Assembly (NCBI RefSeq): GCF_025753795.1
Contig: NZ_JAOWPS010000003.1
Span: 620,001-684,000 of the forward strand
Source of the DNA: Mesorhizobium sp. YC-39
Lineage (GTDB): Bacteria; Pseudomonadota; Alphaproteobacteria; Rhizobiales; Rhizobiaceae
DNA: 64,000 nucleotides
Direction of reading: 5' to 3'
Each line of letters opens with the position of its first letter. Positions within the stretch are counted from its first letter, which is position 1. The position numbers and the translations under genes were made by a program. Below are positions 59,605 through 64,000 of this stretch, piece after piece. Below the pieces are notes generated by a model. The model saw only the letters and a program-made list of their open reading frames with translations. It did not search any database and was not told the origin of the DNA.

Positions 59605-62595
59605 TTATATACGACCAAGCGACTTCAACTCGTGCAAAACCGCGGCATCCCGTGCCGAAACATCGGGGAACTCCGCGTCGCTGCCGACATCGGCGGTATA
59701 GCGCCAGGAGCGCGCGCATTTGACCAGCCCCCTCGCCTCGGCCTTCTCGACCACCACGGCAACGCCCTTGACGTCGTCCAGCGTAAAGGCCTCTGCCGGC
59801 GCCTGGCCATGGACAATGACCAGGTCGCTGGTGATCGCCATCTCGGCCATATCGACATCTGAAATCGCTGCTTCCAGTGCCGCATCGTCGAGAGTGACGA
59901 CCGGCACGGCTTCCAGCGAGGAACCGATGACCTTCTGGGCGCGCGCGATCTCGAGTGCGCCGGTAACGACACGGCGGACCTGCCGTACCTTGCGCCATTT
60001 CTCCGCCAGCGCCTCGTTCTTCCAGTCCGCCGGGATCTGCGGAAACTGGTCGAGATGCAGCGAGACAGCGTCGGGATGGCGGTCGAGCCAGGCTTCTTCC
60101 ATGGTGAAGGGCAGCATCGGCGCCAGCCATTTCACCAGGCAGTCGAAGAGGTGGCGCACCACCTGCACGGAAGCCTTGCGCTTCACGCTGGACGGCGCGT
60201 CGCAGTAAAGCGCGTCCTTGCGGATGTCGAAATAGAAGGCCGACAGCTCGACCACCATGAAGTCGAGCAGGGCACGGGTGATGCGCTTGAACTCGAAGGC
60301 GTCGTAGCCTTGGCGCACCACCTCGTCGAGCTCGGCCAGCCGGTGCAGCATCAGCCGCTCCAGCTCCGGCATCTTGTCCAGCGGCACCTCTTCACCATCG
60401 TCATGGGCGAGCGTGCCCAGCATCCAGCGGATGGTATTCCTGAGTTTGCGGTAGGCGTCGATGTTGGTCTGCAGCACGTTCTTGCCGAGCCGCTGATCTT
60501 CCCAATAATCGGTCGTCACCACCCACAGCCGCAGGATGTCGGCGCCCGACTGCTTGATGACGTCCTGCGGCACGACGGTGTTGCCGAGCGACTTAGACAT
60601 TTTGCGCCCTTCCTCGTCCATGGTGAAGCCATGGGTGACGACGGTGTCGTAAGGCGCCCTGCCCCTGGTGCCGCAGCTTTCGAGCAGCGAGGAGTGGAAC
60701 CAGCCGCGATGCTGGTCAGAGCCTTCGAGGTAAAGGTCGGCCGGCCATTTCAGGTCCGGGCGATCCTCGAGCGTGAAGACATGGCTCGAGCCGGAATCGA
60801 ACCAGACGTCGAGGATGTCCATCACCTGATGCCATTTCGAGCCATCGTGGTTGCCAAGGAAACGCTCCTTGGCGCCGGCGGCAAACCAGGCGTCGGCGCC
60901 CTCCTTCTCGAAGGCGTCCATGATGCGCTGGTTGACCGCTTCGTCCTTCAGCACATTGCCGTCCTCGTCGGCGAAGACGGCGATCGGCACGCCCCAGGCG
61001 CGCTGGCGCGACAGCACCCAGTCTGGGCGCTCCTCGATCATGGCGCGGATGCGGTTCTGGCCCGCCGCTGGCACGAAACGGGTGTCGTCGATGGCCTTCA
61101 GCGCGCGGCTGCGCAGCGTCGTACCATCGCCGAGATCCTTGTCCATATAAACGAACCATTGCGGCGTGTTGCGGAAGATGATCGGCTTCTTCGAGCGCCA
61201 GGAATGCGGATAGCTGTGCTTCAGCCGGCCACGCGCGAACAGCGCGTTGCGCTTGATCAGCTCGTCGATGACCGCCTGGTTGGCGTTGCCTTTCTTGCCG
61301 TTGTCGTCGATGACGCGCGCCGGCCCACCCTCGCGATCCGGACCAAAGCCCGGCGCGTCCTTGGTGAAGAAGCCGGCATCGTCGACGGGGAACGGGATCG
61401 CCGTGTCGATGCCGCGCGCCTGCAGATCCGATACGGCATCCGTCCAGGCATCGAAATCCTCACGGCCATGGCTTGGCGAGGTGTGAACGAAGCCGGTGCC
61501 GGCATCGTCGGTGACATGGTCGCCGGCGAGCATCGGTACAGGGAATTCGTAGCCACCGTTCAACCCCTTGAAGGGATGCGAAAGCGTAAGGCTTCCAAGC
61601 TGTTCGGCCGAAACGCTATGAAGACGATTCAAGGTGACTTTTGCCTTGGCGGCGGCATCCTCGGCCAGCGCGTCGGCGAAGATCAGCTTTTCGCCAGGCT
61701 GCGGGCCGAAGGCGTTCTCGGTCGCCGTCACCTCGTAGAGGCCATAAGCGACGCGTGGCGAATAGTTGACGGCGCGGTTGCCGGGGATGGTCCAGGGCGT
61801 CGTCGTCCAGATGACGACATGGGCCTCGAGCAAGTCGAGCGCGGTCTCGGTCAGCGTTGCCGGCTGCCCGTCTTCGGCGGTGATGATAGGCCGCGCGAGG
61901 CTGACGACGGGAAACTTCGCCCAGATCGTGTCGCTCTCATAATCCTGGTACTCGACCTCGGCCTCGGCCAGCGCGGTGCGCTCGACCACGCTCCACATGA
62001 CAGGCTTGGAACCACGGTAAAGCTGACCCGACAAGGCGAACTTCAACAGCTCGCCGGCGATGCGCGCCTCGGCGTGGAAGGCCATGGTCGTATAGGGATT
62101 GTCGAAGTCGCCGACGACGCCCAGCCGCTGGAACTCGCCTCCCTGCACCTTGATCCAGTGCGCGGCGAATTCCCGGCATTCCTTGCGGAACTCGTTGACC
62201 GGCACCTCGTCCTTGTTCTTGCCCTTGGCGCGATACTGCTCCTCGATCTTCCATTCGATCGGCAGGCCATGGCAGTCCCAGCCGGGTACGTAATTCGAAT
62301 CGTAACCGCGCATCTGGAACGAGCGGGTGATGACGTCCTTGAGTATCTTGTTCAGCGCATGGCCGATATGGATGTTGCCGTTGGCATAGGGCGGGCCGTC
62401 ATGCAGCACGTATTTGGTGCGGCCGGCCGCAGTTTCGCGCAGCTTGCGATAGAGGTCCATATCCTGCCAGCGCTTGACCAGCAGCGGTTCCTTCTCGGGC
62501 AAGCCTGCGCGCATCGGGAAATCCGTCTGCGGCAGGTAAAGCGTCTTGGAATAGTCGATCGTTTCAACAGTATCGGTCATCGGGATGTCGGTCAT
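59605..62595 (-). CDS. ileS: isoleucyl-tRNA synthetase
   Basis: A 996-residue class I aminoacyl-tRNA synthetase. The ATP motifs HIGH (about 76-79) and KMSKS (about 665-669) are present, and the connective-peptide editing domain lies between them. Length and C-terminal end fit the alphaproteobacterial type without the extra zinc domain. The ATG at 62595 was taken as start; TTG at 62625 and ATG at 62580 are in frame and no site decides clearly. A strong hairpin lies in its leader at 62693-62723. Confidence 0.97.
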   Translation of the reverse strand: MTDIPMTDTVETIDYSKTLYLPQTDFPMRAGLPEKEPLLVKRWQDMDLYRKLRETAAGRTKYVLHDGPPYANGNIHIGHALNKILKDVITRSFQMRGYDSNYVPGWDCHGLPIEWKIEEQYRAKGKNKDEVPVNEFRKECREFAAHWIKVQGGEFQRLGVVGDFDNPYTTMAFHAEARIAGELLKFALSGQLYRGSKPVMWSVVERTALAEAEVEYQDYESDTIWAKFPVVSLARPIITAEDGQPATLTETALDLLEAHVVIWTTTPWTIPGNRAVNYSPRVAYGLYEVTATENAFGPQPGEKLIFADALAEDAAAKAKVTLNRLHSVSAEQLGSLTLSHPFKGLNGGYEFPVPMLAGDHVTDDAGTGFVHTSPSHGREDFDAWTDAVSDLQARGIDTAIPFPVDDAGFFTKDAPGFGPDREGGPARVIDDNGKKGNANQAVIDELIKRNALFARGRLKHSYPHSWRSKKPIIFRNTPQWFVYMDKDLGDGTTLRSRALKAIDDTRFVPAAGQNRIRAMIEERPDWVLSRQRAWGVPIAVFADEDGNVLKDEAVNQRIMDAFEKEGADAWFAAGAKERFLGNHDGSKWHQVMDILDVWFDSGSSHVFTLEDRPDLKWPADLYLEGSDQHRGWFHSSLLESCGTRGRAPYDTVVTHGFTMDEEGRKMSKSLGNTVVPQDVIKQSGADILRLWVVTTDYWEDQRLGKNVLQTNIDAYRKLRNTIRWMLGTLAHDDGEEVPLDKMPELERLMLHRLAELDEVVRQGYDAFEFKRITRALLDFMVVELSAFYFDIRKDALYCDAPSSVKRKASVQVVRHLFDCLVKWLAPMLPFTMEEAWLDRHPDAVSLHLDQFPQIPADWKNEALAEKWRKVRQVRRVVTGALEIARAQKVIGSSLEAVPVVTLDDAALEAAISDVDMAEMAITSDLVIVHGQAPAEAFTLDDVKGVAVVVEKAEARGLVKCARSWRYTADVGSDAEFPDVSARDAAVLHELKSLGRI

Positions 62596-62692
62596 TGGTC
62601 TGCCATCTGCATTGCCCGGCGGCAAAGGAGCTCGGGCGTTGAACTATCATGATCTGGAAAAAGCGCGAGAGGGCACGCGCAAGATTCCCGGC

Positions 62693-62723
62693 GGTTCCGG
62701 CGGCGCTCAGGCCGCCCGGAACC
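62693..62723. promoter_or_regulatory. GC-rich hairpin in the ileS leader
   Basis: GGTTCCGGCGGC pairs with GCCGCCCGGAACC (one bulged base, loop GCTCAG). No T-run follows on the minus strand. It could fold in the 5' leader of ileS or sit near the promoter of the Xre gene on the other strand. It has no T-box features. Confidence 0.4.
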
Positions 62724-62894
62724 CCGGGCCGGTAATTCGTATCGCAATCGCCAAAGCGCCGACAAAGTACGTCATAATCGGGCTTTTAGACGAGGCCGGC
62801 CCCGTTGGAAAGCCCGAACTCGCTGGCACCCGCTTCCTTGCATCATGTGCCAATTGCGCCTATATCTTTGGGCAAATGGCAAGAGAGCCAAGAC

Positions 62895-63317
62895 ATGTCC
62901 AGCTTGCACATCAAGGTTCAGCCGAATCCAAGTCCAAAGGCAGAGCGTATCGGCGCCGCCATTTCGGACACCGCAACGGAACGATTTCTCGTCCATGTCA
63001 CCAGGGTCGAAGGACTTCGCCAGCGTGGCTTCAGCAATGACGAAATCTATAAGATCGTCGCCCCGCGACGGACATTGGCGCGCCGCAGGGAGCGAAACGA
63101 GACACTGACGATCGCCGAGTCCGACCGCGTCATGCGGCTTGAACGGATTTCGGCGATGGCGGACCGGGTTTTCGGTAATCACGAAAAGGCGCAGCGTTGG
63201 CTGCGCAAGCACAGCAGGGTGCTTAACGAGACACCGATCAACCTCTTGCAGTCAGAAACGGGTGCAGCGCTGGTGGAAGAAGAGCTGCATCGCATCGACC
63301 ATGGCATCTTCGCCTGA
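62895..63317 (+). CDS. Xre/MbcA/ParS-type antitoxin (DUF2384)
   Basis: A 140-residue antitoxin. A helical DNA-binding portion with GFSNDEIYKIVAPRRTLARRRERNE precedes the DUF2384 toxin-binding domain (LERISAMADRVFGNHEKAQRWLRK, then NETPINLLQSETGAALVEEEL). It blocks the RES toxin encoded three bases downstream and should repress its own promoter. The ATG at 62895 fits the family length. A longer in-frame reading to 62805 is not supported. Confidence 0.93.
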   Translation: MSSLHIKVQPNPSPKAERIGAAISDTATERFLVHVTRVEGLRQRGFSNDEIYKIVAPRRTLARRRERNETLTIAESDRVMRLERISAMADRVFGNHEKAQRWLRKHSRVLNETPINLLQSETGAALVEEELHRIDHGIFA

Positions 63318-63320
63318 CAT

Positions 63321-63755
63321 ATGCGGCTTTGGCGCATTTCCGGCTACGCCGACCTGCTGGGTGTCGGCGGTTTGGTCAGCGGCGGTCGTTGGCATGTCAT
63401 GGGAATACCAATTGTCTACTGCGCCGATCACCCGGCCACCGCGCTTCTCGAGATTCTGGTCCATGTCGATGCGGAAGACATGCCCGAGACCTACCAGTTG
63501 CTGGAGATCGACGTGCCGGATGGCGTTGCCATCATGTCTCCCGGTTTGCCCGATGACTGGAAGGAAGATCTGGCCATGACGCGGCAGCTCGGCAGCGGCT
63601 TTGTCACGGCTGCCACTCACGCGGTCATGGAAGTCCCTTGTGCAATCGTCCCTTTCACAAGGAACTATCTCCTTAACCCGGATCTGCTGGCCCGCGACGG
63701 CATCCGTATTGTTGGCGTCACGACGCATCCGGTCGATACCCGATTGCTGGGATAG
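63321..63755 (+). CDS. RES-domain toxin
   Basis: A 144-residue RES toxin of the type that modifies or degrades NAD+ (MbcT/ParT group). The core residues are R5, R23 in GGRWH, Y33 and E44, with the later NYLLNPDL block. Expression without antitoxin would deplete NAD+ and halt growth. It starts three bases after the antitoxin stop, as in other Xre-RES modules, and converges with the MipA-type gene with three bases between stops. Confidence 0.93.
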   Translation: MRLWRISGYADLLGVGGLVSGGRWHVMGIPIVYCADHPATALLEILVHVDAEDMPETYQLLEIDVPDGVAIMSPGLPDDWKEDLAMTRQLGSGFVTAATHAVMEVPCAIVPFTRNYLLNPDLLARDGIRIVGVTTHPVDTRLLG

Positions 63756-63758
63756 AGT

Positions 63759-64000
63759 TCACATCGAAAAGTCGAAGCGATAAGTGGTCGAGACGCCGAT
63801 CGTGAACTGATTGCGGTCGCCGCGCTCCTTGACCAGGCTGGAATCGGCCGCCGGACCCATCAGGCGCGAATATTCGCCGAACAGGCTGGCCGTCATCGGC
63901 TCGGTCACCTTCCAGGTCACTGCGCCGCCAAGGCCCGCCGACTTCACGCCGCCGCCCGGATGGTATTCGCTGAGGCCGGAAGCCACGGCCTCCTCGGCGT
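63759..64000 (-). CDS. MipA/OmpV-family outer-membrane protein, 3' end only
   Basis: The gene is cut by the window edge; its 5' part lies beyond position 64000. The visible 80 residues match the C-terminal strands of MipA/OmpV proteins (GLGGAVTWKVTEPMTASLFG, then MGPAADSSLV, and NQFTIGVSTTYRFDFSM with the terminal aromatic). Such barrels interact with murein-remodelling enzymes. The frame is open to the boundary. Confidence 0.85.
   Translation of the reverse strand, partial: AEEAVASGLSEYHPGGGVKSAGLGGAVTWKVTEPMTASLFGEYSRLMGPAADSSLVKERGDRNQFTIGVSTTYRFDFSM

Noticed and set aside
60055..62652. Open frame of 865 codons opposite ileS
   Set aside because: Antisense shadow of a confidently assigned essential gene; histidine/arginine-rich sequence without any motif.
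62596..62804. T-box or other riboswitch in the ileS leader
   Set aside because: No T-box specifier or antiterminator pattern; such elements are not expected in this lineage and only a simple hairpin is present.

Overview
The window looks like chromosome from an alphaproteobacterium of the order Rhizobiales, most like Mesorhizobium. This is inferred from protein style (DUF2093, DUF4170, DUF1194, the lpxK/waaA/DUF374/cysQ/pmbA envelope cluster), from high GC outside one AT-rich patch, and from rhizobial intergenic palindromes. No rRNA, tRNA, CRISPR array, transposase or phage gene was found. Genes are packed on both strands with many ATGA-type overlaps.

Layout. 0-6.2 kb: small methyltransferase; homogentisate dioxygenase (hmgA) with a metallo-hydrolase and a divergent MarR regulator; threonine catabolism (kbl-tdh). 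6.5-9.4 kb: a bifunctional GGDEF/EAL protein and a secreted NodB-type deacetylase. 9.5-14.5 kb: a TRAP transporter with a class III aminotransferase and a convergent LysR. 14.5-15.5 kb: a MarR/small membrane protein pair sharing a palindromic control region. 15.6-24.8 kb: genes that look like methylated-amine or betaine catabolism (TMADH-like flavoenzyme, MttB-family methyltransferase, an ABC binding protein without its permeases, enolase-superfamily enzyme, two small secreted paralogues, LysR), with queF embedded. 24.9-29.6 kb: mutL, a P-loop kinase, and a DMT exporter divergent from a LysR gene.

29.6-35.3 kb is an envelope cluster read leftward (pmbA, cysQ, DUF4170, DUF374 acyltransferase, waaA, lpxK). 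It is followed by a cardiolipin synthase and an EEP phosphodiesterase pair, a SARP-like TPR regulator, a DMT transporter and a secreted DUF1194 protein. 41.9-48.4 kb is a LacI-controlled sugar operon (regulator, binding protein, two permeases, GH127 beta-L-arabinofuranosidase) with two identical operators. 48.4-50.4 kb is an AT-rich two-gene cassette encoding an AAA/DUF3696 ATPase and a PIN-like protein. It is the best candidate here for a little-described defence-like system.

50.8-59.4 kb: RibD-C reductase, patatin, an M16 protease pair, rsmD, an RluB-type pseudouridine synthase with long disordered tails, tadA and a lipoprotein, interspersed with rhizobial palindromes. 59.6-64 kb: ileS, an Xre/RES toxin-antitoxin pair and the 3' end of a MipA/OmpV gene. 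All assignments come from reading motifs by eye; no database search was possible.
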